NCBI GenBank assembly: GCA_030844895.1
Contig: CM061226.1
Span: forward strand, 117,042,574-117,106,573
Direction of reading: 5' to 3'
DNA length: 64,000 bases
Origin: Ambrosia x helenae
Lineage: Eukaryota > Streptophyta > Magnoliopsida > Asterales > Asteraceae
The notes below the pieces were generated by a model that was given only the letters and a program-made list of their open reading frames with translations, was not told where the DNA came from and did not search any database. Every line of letters starts with the position of its first letter. Positions within the stretch are counted from its first letter, which is position 1. Below are positions 12,279 to 23,669 of the stretch, in pieces. The translations under genes were made by a program, and so were the position numbers.

Positions 12279-12475
12279 TTCTGACGGTTAATCATGCATC
12301 AGGTGGTACATGCACCAATCGGGTTTGTCTCGATTGCTAAATGTTATGTGCCTTATGTCTAAGGCTTGATACAAAACCCCTATCGAGCCAGGGGTCTCAC
12401 TAGAAGCAGCCTCTCTATTCCCACGGGGTAGAGGTAAGGCTGTCTACATCTTCTTACCCTTCTCAGACCCTTATG
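12279..12475 (-). repeat. SINE-like repeat, inverted copy of 10869-11105
   Basis: The complement of this stretch repeats the order of blocks in the intron-23 copy, including GTGCATGTACC, AAGGCACA, the GAGAGG box and GGGTAAGA. The two copies face each other about 1.2 kb apart, on either side of the last ALA2 exon. Confidence 0.6.
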
Positions 12476-12559
12476 TGCCTTATGTCTAAGTACTCAGTGA
12501 AGTCACGAGGAATGTGAGAAGATGGGGTAAAGATTTTAAAGAACTTAAATTAGTTCTTA

Positions 12560-13339
12560 ACATATAGCAATACTAAATAAATGGGACCTAAAAGATGTCA
12601 TAAATGAAACTTTTGCAGGCCTAAACTTAATGCCTTGTACAAGAAGACCTGTAAATCTCCATTTATGGTAACTCCTCACACGACAATGCATCAGAAGACT
12701 TTTGTTGGAAGAACCAGACTTGAAGTCCCATACTTGAATTTCCAACCAACCATCTTTCCTCAGTTTTCGATGGCCTTTTATTCTGCCCGCCTTCTGTGGG
12801 ACGATAAATGGGATATGAGTAGGAGTACATTGATCGGTGTTCCTTGTCATCAAGCCAACCATCGCGTTGATCTGGAAAACAGTTGAGAAGGGTTTCATCA
12901 TCTATTTGTACCAGGCCGCTAATCATGGAGTTTGTCTCAGGTAACTTGTACACAAGATAACATGCGTAATCTGTGTCAGGTGACACCAACTGGGAATCGA
13001 TTTCGCAAGCAATAGTAAAACTTTCTATCTCACAAAACTCCGCCACCAGTTGAAACCTGAAATTCAGTAGACGAAAAACATAAACTCCGCCACCATTTCA
13101 GTTTTGGTTTATCGGTTTTTTTTTCCCTCACATTTTAATAACCGTTAAACAAACTTTAAAAATAACTATTGATTGGATAACATAGTCAATGTTCCAGAAA
13201 GAGACATAACCTTGATTCGGGTAGAGATTTCCATATCCAAGTTTTTCTTCTCAACAGACTTCAACACTGATCCTTTCTTCAAAACCGCTGTTGCGGGCAG
13301 CATGCGACGTTTCTTCATTGTTTTAGAAACAGAAAACCA
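12560..13339 (-). pseudogene. Phloem protein 2-like (PP2/Nictaba domain) pseudogene
   Basis: Read on the - strand, an exon at 13339-13211 starts WFSVSK and contains KKRRMLP. An acceptor at 13057-13059 leads to FQLVAEFCEIE and DYACYLVYKLPE, matching the second PP2 exon set of the gene at 53840-54576. The C-terminal part has RKDGWLEIQVWDF and GLLVQGIKFRP, the hallmark PP2 motifs, but in a different frame. Compared with the copy at 54.2 kb there is a net loss of about 5 nt just before CTPTHIP, which breaks the frame. The first exon also ends in a phase that does not fit. PP2-type domains bind chitin or N-glycan oligosaccharides in known members. No kinase part is seen next to it. Confidence 0.8.
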
Positions 13340-13453
13340 CTGCTCATTAGTAAAATGTGTTGTTAGTACTTGTGAAATGTTGTCCTTTGAAGCAACAATA
13401 GCCGACGTCTCGGTGAGATAAACTTGGTGCTCTAGATCGACCACACTAAACAT

Positions 13454-15400
13454 AGTAACCGATCAAGATTTGGATATTTTCAACTACTATAATGTTTGGA
13501 AAACGTACTGATGTGACGTAGAGCTGAAGCAAAACAACGAATATAATTCGCAAAAACAAGTTTTTATTAAATTTCTGAATGAAGAAAACATTACATCATA
13601 GCCCTTTACATTTGAAAATTACGATTAACTGTAAAAAATTAAAATTCATGACATAAATAAAGATGTAAATTGCGTATCGTTGATTGACGCATTATTCTTA
13701 AATTAGGAAACTATTGAAGATTGGTGAATTTGGGGATTGTTTGTGGACCCCGTAACTCCAATTGTAGCCCAAGTTATGCTCGTTTTAAGTTTGGGCCTTT
13801 TCTGCCCTGTTATCCCTTATCTTAGTGGGCCATACATGAATTTGCTAGTTCTTGGACCAACTCCGCATCATGATATGCCCTCAATTAACCTTTTTTGTTT
13901 AACACGGTTTAAGATGAATGGTGCAAAAAGGATAAAAAGAAAAAATGGTCCAAAGGATATTATGGGAAAACATCAAGTCCATGACATTCAAAACGAGCTA
14001 AAAAGTGGAAGAAAAGAATTTAGATAGAATAGCTCCCAATCTTATTAATCAGAAAATAACTTAAAATTGATTACTCTTCTCTTAACCTTAATCACAACTT
14101 TAATCGGGTTATATAGGACATGACTTAGTTATAATAAGATTAGGATTTGACTTCCCAACTACCAACATGTTTATCTAACTAAATAACCATACTAATCCGT
14201 AACTTGAATTCGCTAGTCCAACCTGAACCGCCTCATTACTCGAAATCGGCCCAACCCGCCTCATACGCTTGAGGACGGGAGTTACGTCCAAAAAAAGCAA
14301 GGTATGGAAGGTTAAAGACTCTAAAAAGGAGATTTTCAAAATTTTGTAGATAAAGGGATCTAAATCCCTATATGTTCCGGGAGATAGAAGAGGAGAGAAA
14401 GGGAGGGCCCTTTCTCTTCGTTTCCTTCCAAGTTGGTTTGTGTATATATCAATATAAATCTTCTCCAAAAAAAACAACATAGCCACAATAACAGAATAAC
14501 CAAATAAGTCAATTATGATAATGGGCTATTTGAGGATGTGTGAGCAAAGATAAGGCACGCATGAAGACTTGTATCTTCCAATATAAAGTTCAAGCAAGAA
14601 AATCATGCCAAATTTAGTATTTGACAACTAAAGTTACATTGATGAAAGTCATATTTATTTATTTTGCTCTGTTTAACACAGCACATTGCCAACAAGATTG
14701 GATTAAACAAAAGCTTTTTGAAATTCAATGGTTTTAAATCAGAAATTTTACTTTAGTTGAAGAAAATTGTCAATCTTCCAACTAGTATCATCATTATTAT
14801 TACAAACATGCTTCGTAGCAGAGGACAAATGGTTTTCCAATTTACACTAGGTTGTTTTGTATCGTATGTAGTCAAATCCGCGGAGTCACATTGTATGGTG
14901 AACATATTCAGTTTCAATTGAACATTTTGAAGCAAATGATAATATGTTAATAATGTTACTATCTAAGCATTAGGTATGATAGACTAGAAAGTTACATGTT
15001 CACCATTCTTGTTGGTGAGGACGCCGTTACGACGAAGATAGAAGTCTAGTACAGTTCCTTGTTAGTTGTCCACGGCATCAATTAGTTGATTCATGTCATC
15101 AAATTGAAACGAAGGAAGCGAAAATACAATTATCTTATAACTTACATACTCCATAGGCATGGACTCAGTTCCTATAACATGTAATGTACACCTTCTATCA
15201 TGTCGATCTGGTTCAAAAGGTTTACTGATTGGACGCGTCTGACAGTCCCGTGGTATTCCCCCATTAGTATAAAAGGGTCAAAGTGCATAGTAAAAAAAAT
15301 TTACACCTTCTTGATCGGTCTTAGAGCTCCTTCCCATTGTCACAGGTTCGTCCTTGCCTAATCCTTCATTTTGTTCAATACTTCCTTTAATTATGGTAGG
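13454..15400. other. Intergenic, no gene recognised
   Basis: Mostly AT-rich. Around 13730-14480 the composition is higher in GC and short frames occur, possibly the edge of an old retroelement, but I could not identify a domain or LTR boundary. The rest shows nothing I can support. Confidence 0.4.
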
Positions 15401-15416
15401 TAGATGTGATATTTAA

Positions 15417-17746
15417 TTGCACACATCTGTGGTTTACGAGCCGTCCCTTACGGCCTTCTGTAGCAAGTATTTTGATACTTCTGTTTACAAACCGGTCGTT
15501 CCCAAACCTACCGACCGTATCACTGATTGTCCCTCCGGTTATGTTGGCTTCTATATCTGTCATTTTGATTTTTCATCCCTTTGGTTACCGTTATCAGTCT
15601 TTTTCTTAGAGTTGTTACAGTACTATAAGTTAGATATCCGTCAACTTAGTCCCTTGGGTGCCATGAAGGTGACCCACTTCGAGATCATGTGTTGGGCCTT
15701 TGGGGTGAACCGACTATAGGGTTGTTCCGTCAATTCTTCCGGTTAACTTTGGCCGCCGATTGGTACACCGTTGCTGAAATTTCTAAAAGCAAATCTATGC
15801 TCAATGATGTGTATTCCGGTTTGAAGAATTGGAAGAACCGTTTTTTTCTGGGTTTCAAACAATGTTATTCTGTTTCCTATGCCTTGGCGTGAATCAAAAG
15901 ATGTTTTAAACCCAAAGGATGAAGATTTTTATGACGGAGAACTGTATGATAAGTTGTTGGGCACCCAGACTCCTCTTAAGATTTTTCCCGAAACCGTACT
16001 TGTGTTGGCTGGTCTAAGCCGTATGTGGTCGTTCCAAGGGTGGAACCAATTATAAAAAAAATAAAAAAAAGGGGGAATAAGGGTACGCCCCTTTATTTTA
16101 TCATCACTCTTTATCATTTGCCCATGTTCTAACTTAAATTTTACTGATGCAGAGATGAGTTTATTTAGCTATGTGAAGCGTAAGGGCAAAGGCATGAAGT
16201 GGACCTCACGCCCATTGGCCACCACTAAGGAGGAAGTATTGGATCGGACAACCGGTGTGACATACAATGTTCCTGAGACAGAAAAGGATGATGTGGCTCA
16301 GACTGCTGGTGGAAAAGGCCCGATTACTCATGACAATTTGGAGAAATTCTTGTTTTTGTCTGAAGAAAACCAAGAGAACGATAATCGTCCTCCTATTTCT
16401 GAGACCGGTGGTCATGCGGTGGGAGGTGACGACGACTCGGTCACAAAAGGTACCCAAGAGGACCTACAAGGGATTTTTTTGCGTCATCTCCTCTCCCGAG
16501 AGGATAGTCATTGGTGTGGAAGCTACGGGTTCCAAGGCAGACTCTCCTCCCCGGAAGGAGCACCATCGGAAGAGGAAGACAGCTCGTCGGAAGAAGAGAA
16601 CCCAAAAACCAAGAAACCTCGGGCGGACAGCGATATCGAAGAATCTCAAGAATCGGAGGAATCCTATGACGTCAACGAAACTTATGTGCCTGGCTGGAAA
16701 GTTAAAAATGGTGATTCCCTACTTGAGCCAACCGTATGCTACCAGATTCTTCACCATGACATCCCTCCGGGTGACCTTGGTCGTGTCAGAGATAAGAAAG
16801 AGGAATTTCCAGTTGAGGGCACGAGTGTCTCAATCGTCCGTGCCCTGAATTCGATTTTTGAGCTTGTCCAAGGTTATTATAAGAAGTTTGCTGTTGAGAA
16901 GCCTTTGAGAGGGAGAATTGAAGGGTATCGTGTGGAGATCTTGAAATTGGATGCCAAGATTACCAAGTACAAGAAGGGTGATCGGCCGAGTGTTCGGAAG
17001 GGCCGGGGGGCCATTAGGGAGATGGGTGAGATGAAGGTCAACCATGAAAACGAGATTGCTTCCTTGAAGCAATCGGATCAAAAAGACATGGAAACCCTCC
17101 GATCAGAGCTTTTAGCTAAAGATAAGGAGCACGAATAGTTGAAGGAAAAGGTCCGCTTGTTGGAAGAGCAAAATGTCTCCCTAACTCGTTCGGCCACCTC
17201 TCTACAGGTATGTTTAATCCTCTTGCTTTGTTTGTTCTTACATCTTTGGTTTACTTAACCCTGTCCCGCCTCTCAGGAACGAGTTAACAAGTTTGCAGAA
17301 GAAAGGAGGCATGGCAATAATGTAAGATTAACTATGATACGACCTTGGAAGAAGGAGAGAAGGTCATGGATCAGCTGAAGGTGTTTTCTCAGGAGGTGGA
17401 AGAGGATCGAGACTGATTAGTGACGGAGATCATCCCAGCCACCGTTACCAAACTTAACAAGTCCACCGAGTTCTTAAAACCATTAGGCGAGATGGAGTCC
17501 CTCTTATGGAACTCGGCGTCACATGAGGGAATTGTGGCCAGGTTTGAAGGTTGCACGGCTGGTTTGAAGATGGAAGACATTGAAGGTTTTGATTTAAAAG
17601 CCAATGATGCTTATGAGAAGGGGGTACAAGTGTGGGAATCGACTAGTTACGACTTTATTGAGAAATTCAAGTCCTTGAAAGGAAAGTCAGCCAAGGAAGT
17701 TGAGAAGCTCCTTCCTTCAGGCACGCCTTCCTCCGCTTTACCCTAG
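15417..17746 (+). pseudogene. Gypsy-type putative transposase (Transposase_28-like) gene relic
   Basis: Frames at 15417-15719 and 15689-15892 carry GYVGFYICHFDF, LSVFFLELLQYY, VTHFEIMCWAFG and a shifted GEPTIGLFRQFFRL, matching the conserved core of the plant family annotated as putative gypsy-type transposon. A further piece is at 15882-16054. After a likely acceptor at about 16153, a 327-codon frame (16155-17138) encodes an acidic serine-rich linker and a C-terminal coiled coil. It stops in frame at 17137, and LKEKVRLLEEQN follows the stop. A donor after 17208 and later frames to 17746 continue the coiled coil. Frameshifts at about 15690 and 15880 and the stop near 17137 show it is broken. 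Such genes are abundant and repetitive in plants; their biochemical role is not established. Confidence 0.7.
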
Positions 17747-17759
17747 CTGATTATGAACT

Positions 17760-18480
17760 TTATTTAACTTTGGTGATGTAATTTAAAATACTTAATTTTT
17801 GTCCGACCGTATGTTCCGTCGGTGCTACATTTTCACACTATTTGGTTTACTTGTCTAGTTTGTGTTTATTCCTTATATCGTCTGTTTATTGTTTATATCG
17901 TATGTTTGTGCTTGCCTTTTTATGTATGTATCGGACACTTTGGCTTGTCCTCGGCTATTCTAAGGGGCCTTCTCTTTGATCGAGGAATAGTTTCGCTCAA
18001 TCAGCTACATTCAAAGGTGCTGAACCTAATTGAGGATGTTGGATCTCATCCTCCCGAAGTTTTATGAGGGGCCGGAACCTTTAGTTCGACTGAGTTGCAT
18101 ATTAAGGACCAAACAAAATGATTATCATTCCCGTTTAGTTCGTTAATACACTAGGCTAAAACATGCCTTTGAATAATGACAATCGGTATTTATTACATAT
18201 CACCATTCTCTTCCTTCTTAGATGAAATACCCGGTGGTGTTCAATGATGTACCGAGGTATCTCAGTCTCTTCTTTTGAAAATATCTCCGTAGACACCTAG
18301 CCATGTATATCAGAGCTAATGCCAACTTTTCAATAGGTGAATAACGGATCTCCGCGTCTCGTAAGCATATGCTTACAAAGAAGATTGGCATGAATCCATT
18401 TGAATGGTTGGCACAAAGAACACTACTTATGACCTATATTCCGGCCGCCGGGGAAGAGGTTGGATTTATGGGTGATTGGG
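17760..18480. other. Intergenic, probably 3' part of the preceding repeat
   Basis: Follows the transposase-like relic directly, with pyrimidine-rich sequence and no long meaningful frame. It ends where the Copia relic on the opposite strand begins. No boundary repeat was found. Confidence 0.35.
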
Positions 18481-18497
18481 TATGTCCACAAAAATTT

Positions 18498-20390
18498 TTA
18501 GTGATCATCTAAAAATAAGACATAGTAATTATGAACAAACGAACTAATTATAAGGGATGTCCATACATCACTATGAATAATATCAAATGGCTGAATAGTG
18601 CAAGTAGTAAAAGCAAACAAAGGTAATCTAATACTTTTCCCAAACACTAGATTCGCATACATTATTATGAAAATTGTCAAAAGCAGCTGAACCAACAATT
18701 TTTAAGGAATTTAAAGATTGACGTCCTGGGTTGCCAAGACGTTGGTGCCCGAGGTCAACAAAGATGGCAGCAAAAGCAGTGGGTTGTGAGGATGAAGACC
18801 TGCGCACCAGAGGGTAGAGATCACTGTTGCTGTTGCATCGCAGGAGCAGAGTCCGCGTCTTGAGGTCCTTCACAAGAAAACCAAACGGGTCAAATTCAAC
18901 AGACACAGAATTATCCGTAGTGAAACGACCGACAGATTAATTTGGGTAAGTAAAGGACGTTTTTAAGGACAAAGGGAGGAAAAAGGTTTGGATAGGTATT
19001 TTGTGCCTTATCCTAAAACCGGAATTGTATTACCATTACATACAATAAAATTTTAAAGAATGCATGAATTAGAAAAAGAATGGAAATCACTTTGTTCGTG
19101 AGACATAGTTGAGGAAGCGCTTGAATCCATGTACTGAGTAGGGCCGGACTGCTAAAGAGACATCGTGTACAAAGCCTGCTCGATATCTGACGGACTATAA
19201 GCCGCATAGTGATTTTGTTGTGGACGCGGGCCTAGAAGGCCATGCTATTAGGTCGAAGTTTGTGGGTTGTTGCGGTTTGTAGTGTGGTAGGGACATGGAG
19301 GGTTGGGCCAAGTGTAAGGTTGTTGGGCCGATGATGTGTTGGGTGTGGGAGTCCAATGGGGCATCCAAGGGTAATAGAAAGGGTGAGGCCATAAGGTTGG
19401 GAAGTTGCTGCGATGACGCCCGGATCCCCCGCGACCTCGACCACGATGGCCGTAGCGGCCATGGCCGCGGTCGTCTGGGCGGTTGTTGTCGATGGAAGGG
19501 GAACGACCAGTGGTAGCGATGAGGGTTGAGGATGCATTCTTCGAGGCATGTAAGGCTTGTTCAGCCTTTCTAGTTTCAACCTGGATTAGTTTTGAACGAG
19601 CGGTGTAAAAAGATGGGAGGGGTTCTTGTTGTTGTAGGATGGTAGCTATGTCTTCATACTGTTCATTTAGCCCATAAATCAACTGCAAAACCAACCGATC
19701 ATTGTCAACAGCGCATCTACATTGGCTAGTTGGTCGGCCAAAACTTTTCAGTTCCTAACAATATGCCGACACATTAGGGAACCCGTCCAACCGAGTGTTG
19801 GAAAACTTGTGCATAAAATGAATAGCATGGGAACTTTTATTGTCATGAAAAAAGATTTTCTATTGCGTCCAAGCCTCATGGGCGGTTGAGGTTTTGGTGA
19901 TGATGGTGTGAAGAAGATCATTGGATATCGTACTATATATCCATTATAAAACAATGGCATTAATACGATCCCAATCATCAAGAGGTTTTTGAGAAGTTTT
20001 GGTTAAGGGAGAATCGGGTGGAGCCGGTTTCGGTGAGAGGTGTTTGTGGACCATGAAAGCTTTACCATGGATTTTGAATAGAGTAGCCCAAGAGGCATAT
20101 TGGGATGACTCGATTTCAAGTGTTATGGGATAAAGTTCTTGATATTTGAGACAGTGGTGGCTGGGTGTATTTTTGATTCTATGGTGATGGAAGGTGTGGT
20201 AGTAGAAGAGGCGGCTGGGGAGGTCATTGTTGATTAGAGAATGATCGACGGTTGTAACAGGAAAAAAAAAGGAAAGAAGAAACTGGCTGGTGAAGAAAGT
20301 CGAAGGAGAGGGAAGAATGAAAGGGAGGAGGTAGGGTTTAGGTTAATGACGGGGTATCTGGACTCGTGATACCATGATAGAATAGTAACC
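18498..20390 (-). mobile_element. Degenerate Copia-type LTR retrotransposon (gag and start of pol)
   Basis: On the - strand, 20230 down to 19250 encodes a Gag of the UBN2/Retrotran_gag type, with LVLQLIYGLNEQYEDI, QEPLPSFYTARSKLI and an Arg/Gly-rich tail, broken by stops. Further down, 18906-18628 encodes a GAG-pre-integrase segment (FDPFGFLVKDLKTRT, HQRLGNPGRQSL). Next, 18698-18498 gives the start of integrase (CTIQPFDIIHSDVWTS, YYVLFLDDH). Upstream, TGGTATCACGAGTCC near 20367 (- strand) resembles a primer-binding site directly after an LTR-like end TCTATCA. Reverse transcriptase, RNase H and the distal LTR are absent, so this is a truncated relic. Confidence 0.8.
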
Positions 20391-20651
20391 GTGCCTCCTA
20401 TCTATTCATTAACATCTATTTATAATTACATTGGGGATCTCTATTTTAGGATAAAGATAATCATATAATTAATATACAATCATACTATATATACATATCA
20501 ATAAACCACAAACCCATACACTTTCTTTTTTTTTGGAATGCTACAACTTACAACTTGTTGAATTGTTTCATTTTTGGTGATGTAATTTAATCCAGACGTT
20601 CACCTCTCTTTCAGTCAATCCCCTATCGACTTATTTTCAAGCATTATCCAA

Positions 20652-21385
20652 TCTATAATCTATAACTTATAATAAAAGAATTGAAGATTGATGAGTTGTC
20701 ATTCAATGAATGCCTAAGAACGCCATTTTAATGACATGACATTCAAGGAGGCATTCTCCTCCTTTGGTGTGCCATGTGTCATGTCATGTGGCAAATAAAA
20801 AAATAAATAATAATATAAAACCTAATCTACTAAATTTAAATTGAGTTATTTTAGGAAAAAAGAATTTAAAAACAAATTAAAATTTTTATCTCTTATGTTT
20901 CCTCCCATAATTTTTAAACGCTAATATCTTTTATATACGTGATTTTTTAAAGAAAAAAATTACACCAAATTAACGAGCGTTTTATTATCTTTCCAACGAG
21001 TACCATAGTGCTATATAAAAAACGGAGAAAAAAAACGACTATTTTTTGTGGGGTTTCGTTCATACAGGAAAAAAAACACAAACTGTTCAGGTTATTCATT
21101 AATAATGTTTTTTCTTTTAAACCAGGTTCTTATCTACGATGTTGAAATTCAGCCCAATCGCCATGCTTTCATTGGAATTTTACTCTTTTAAAGAAGCATA
21201 GGTATACTTCATCAAGAGAAGCTAGGAGAAAGAATCACACAACACTGCAACACATGGTGTCACCTTATAGCAAGGTTATTTTTTTATTTATTTAATTACA
21301 AGAGTAATAATTATTACTATTACTATTAGTATTATTAGAATTGTTATATTTTTCAACCTCGGGACGCTCCCAGGATAAAAGCTAG
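20652..21385 (+). mobile_element. Non-autonomous Helitron, copy 1
   Basis: Begins near TCTATAATCTATAAC. It ends with a hairpin CTCGGGACGCTCCCAGG followed by AAAGCTAG and then T. Helitrons classically begin TC, end in a GC hairpin plus CTRR, and insert between A and T without target duplication. A core at about 20905-21050 (TTACACCAAATTAACGAGCG and TTATCTTTCCAACGAG) is shared with copies 2 and 3. No Rep/helicase coding is present. Confidence 0.7.
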
Positions 21386-21732
21386 TTATCCAATAAGTTA
21401 TATATGTTGCATATGTCATGCATTCAAAATCTCTATTAAAAGTCGACTTAAAACATAAAACCGTCCAATGAACAAACCTTTTGATTTTGTAATACACATA
21501 ACTATTTACCGTATCGAAGCATACATATACCACCCATATAACATCAGTATCGCTCGTATTGGTACCATTATTCATTTTTATGGTTATTAGTTTGGATATG
21601 AGTTGGTTTTAATATTTTCATCACCCGTGCTAAAATAATAGTGTACCACGATATAACTTCTTAACTCACATCTTTATACTTGTAACTTTAGATGAAATGA
21701 AATGATATGATATGATATGATTGAATTAAAAA

Positions 21733-21769
<37 letters not shown>
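21386..21769. other. Spacer with (AT)n microsatellite
   Basis: No gene seen. It ends in a run of about 35 bp of alternating AT that abuts the fold-back element at 21770. Confidence 0.5.
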
Positions 21770-21774
<5 letters not shown>

Positions 21775-22058
21775 GCAGGATCAAATACAAAGTAATACAA
21801 ACGTGCGAAGGATGCGAAGGATCACTTTGTACATGATAATTACGTAATGCCTTCATGAACATACAAAAACATTACGTAATTATCATTACGTAATTATCAT
21901 GTACAAAGTGCATGATAATTACGTAATGATAATTATTTGTACATGATAATTACGTAATGATAATTACGTAATGCTTTCATGAACATAAAAAACATTACGT
22001 AATTATCATGTACAAAGTTCCTACGCACGTTTCTTTTACTTTGTAGAATAACCGCCCC

Positions 22059-22060
<2 letters not shown>
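21770..22060. mobile_element. Fold-back MITE with multiple TTACGTAA palindromes
   Basis: Long imperfect inverted repeats of about 70 bp: the left end begins TAGGGGCAGGATCAAATACA and the complement of the right end begins TAGGGGCGGTTATTCTACAA. Both run through ACTTTGTACATGATAATTAC. The centre repeats GATAATTACGTAATG-like units several times, so many 8-bp palindromes TTACGTAA occur. It is embedded in an (AT)n tract, so the target duplication cannot be read. Non-coding. Confidence 0.7.
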
Positions 22061-22061
<1 letters not shown>

Positions 22062-22099
<38 letters not shown>

Positions 22100-22475
22100 T
22101 AAAAATCAAATACATATAGTTTTTTTGTAAGAACTGTGAGAATCAAAGGGGGTAAAAAAAAATTTATTTTTTTTTTAGAATTTTTTTCCCATGTGCTTAA
22201 ACATTCTTTCTAGATGAATAATACAAAAAAAAATTAATTTTTTTAGTGTAATTACGTCATTAAGGCAAATACATTAGTTTACACTAGAGTAATTATGTAA
22301 TTACTCTACACGTAATTACTCTACACCAATTTTTTTTTTTTTTTTTTTTTAGTTTTCAATACTATAATACATGTTTAACAATATGGGAAAAAAATTTGAA
22401 AAAAAAAATACCCTCCTTTGATTCTCACAGTTCTTACCAAAAAAGCTATTTGTACCGGATCTTTTCCCTATATAT
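22062..22475. mobile_element. Second fold-back MITE
   Basis: Inverted arms at about 22105-22160 and 22405-22470 share TAAGAACTGTGAGAATCAAA and flanking T-rich sequence. The middle has paired AGAGTAATTATGTAATTACT motifs. A GA microsatellite precedes the left arm and TA-rich DNA borders both ends. It lies directly next to the previous element but its arm sequence is different. Confidence 0.65.
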
Positions 22476-22480
22476 ATCTA

Positions 22481-23138
22481 TCTATACATATAATAAACCA
22501 AAGCCATTTTAATGACATGGCATTCAAAGAGTGTATTCTCTTCATTGAGTGTGCCATGTGTCATCCCATATGGCAAAAGCTTTATTTTAGAAAAATAATA
22601 ATTTAAAATTTAAAAACAAAATTAGATTTTTATCTCTAATCTTTCATTTCATAACTTTTAAACGTTAATATCTTTTATATACGAGATTTTTTAAAGAAAA
22701 AAAATTACACCAAATTAACGAGCGTTTTATTATCTTTCCAACGGGTACCATAGTGCTATATAAAAAAACGGAGAAAAAACGACTATTTTTGTGTGGTTTT
22801 GTTCGTACAGGAAAAAAAAAACACAAAGTGTTCAAGTTATTCATTAATCATGTATAGGCAAGTCATTAGTTATGTTCAAACCAGTAAATATGAATTTTAT
22901 TTACAACATGTGTTAGCATTGGAGTTGTACATTGTTTTAGGTTAGGTTCTAATATTAGAGTTATACATTGTTTAAGGTTATGCACTAACATTGGAGATAC
23001 ATTGTTAATTGTTTTAGGTTAAGTGCTACCCGAAGCTTTCCTGCATGTAACTGTAAAACGCATCAGTCTATTTCAGATGTAAAATTGATATTTCAAATTA
23101 GAATTCTTAACCCGGGACGCTCCCGGGATATAATCTAG
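22481..23138 (+). mobile_element. Non-autonomous Helitron, copy 2
   Basis: Begins near TCTATACATATAATAAACC. It ends in a perfect hairpin CCCGGGACGCTCCCGGG followed by ATATAATCTAG and T. It shares the same 3' signature and the 22640-22790 core with copies 1 and 3. The 5' region also repeats CCATTTTAATGACATG from copy 1, so the two are close relatives. Confidence 0.75.
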
Positions 23139-23147
23139 TATATATAT

Positions 23148-23665
23148 TAGGGGCGGCAATTATTGACACGACCCGAAAACCGACCCGAACCCGACACGAA
23201 AAAAATAGATTTGGGTCAACTAACACGACCCGTTTAAAAAAATGGGTCGGGTTCGGGTTGACACATATATAAAATGGGTTGACCCGTTAACCCATTTAAG
23301 TATTTAGAAAAAAAATATATTATATTTTTGTTTTTCTTTTTCCATTTCTATGTACATGGTTAGTTATAATTGTGTTATTTTTGGCACACTGTATTATTTA
23401 TTTGTCACACTTATATACCCACCATTAAACATTTTATTGATAACCCGCTTATAACTCATGAACATGTATTACTCAATTAAAAATATGGGTTAAACGGGTC
23501 GTCTTCGGTTTGACCCGAATTTTATGTGGGTTGGGTTAGGGTTGAAATATTTGACACAAATAATAATATGGGTCGGGTTCGGGTTGCACATTTCAACCCA
23601 TCAACCCGCCAACCCGCAACCCATAAACCCGCCAACCCATCAACCCGACACGATTGACACCCCTA
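23148..23665. mobile_element. hAT-like MITE rich in GACCCG motifs
   Basis: Termini TAGGGGCGGCAAT and, complemented, TAGGGGTGTCAAT form inverted repeats; inner sequence is rich in TTGACCCGTT and AACCCGACCC words on both strands. The flanks are ATATATAT on each side, compatible with an 8-bp duplication but uninformative in this low-complexity DNA. Non-coding. Confidence 0.6.
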
Positions 23666-23669
23666 ATAT

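Noticed and set aside
12557..12901. Independent 114-codon gene on the - strand
   Set aside because: It is the frameshifted C-terminal half of the PP2-like pseudogene.
13730..14480. Possible retroelement tail with GC-richer sequence
   Set aside because: No domain, LTR or duplication could be shown, so it was left as unassigned intergenic DNA.
19295..19516. + strand Gly/Arg-rich frame
   Set aside because: Shadow of the Copia Gag on the opposite strand.
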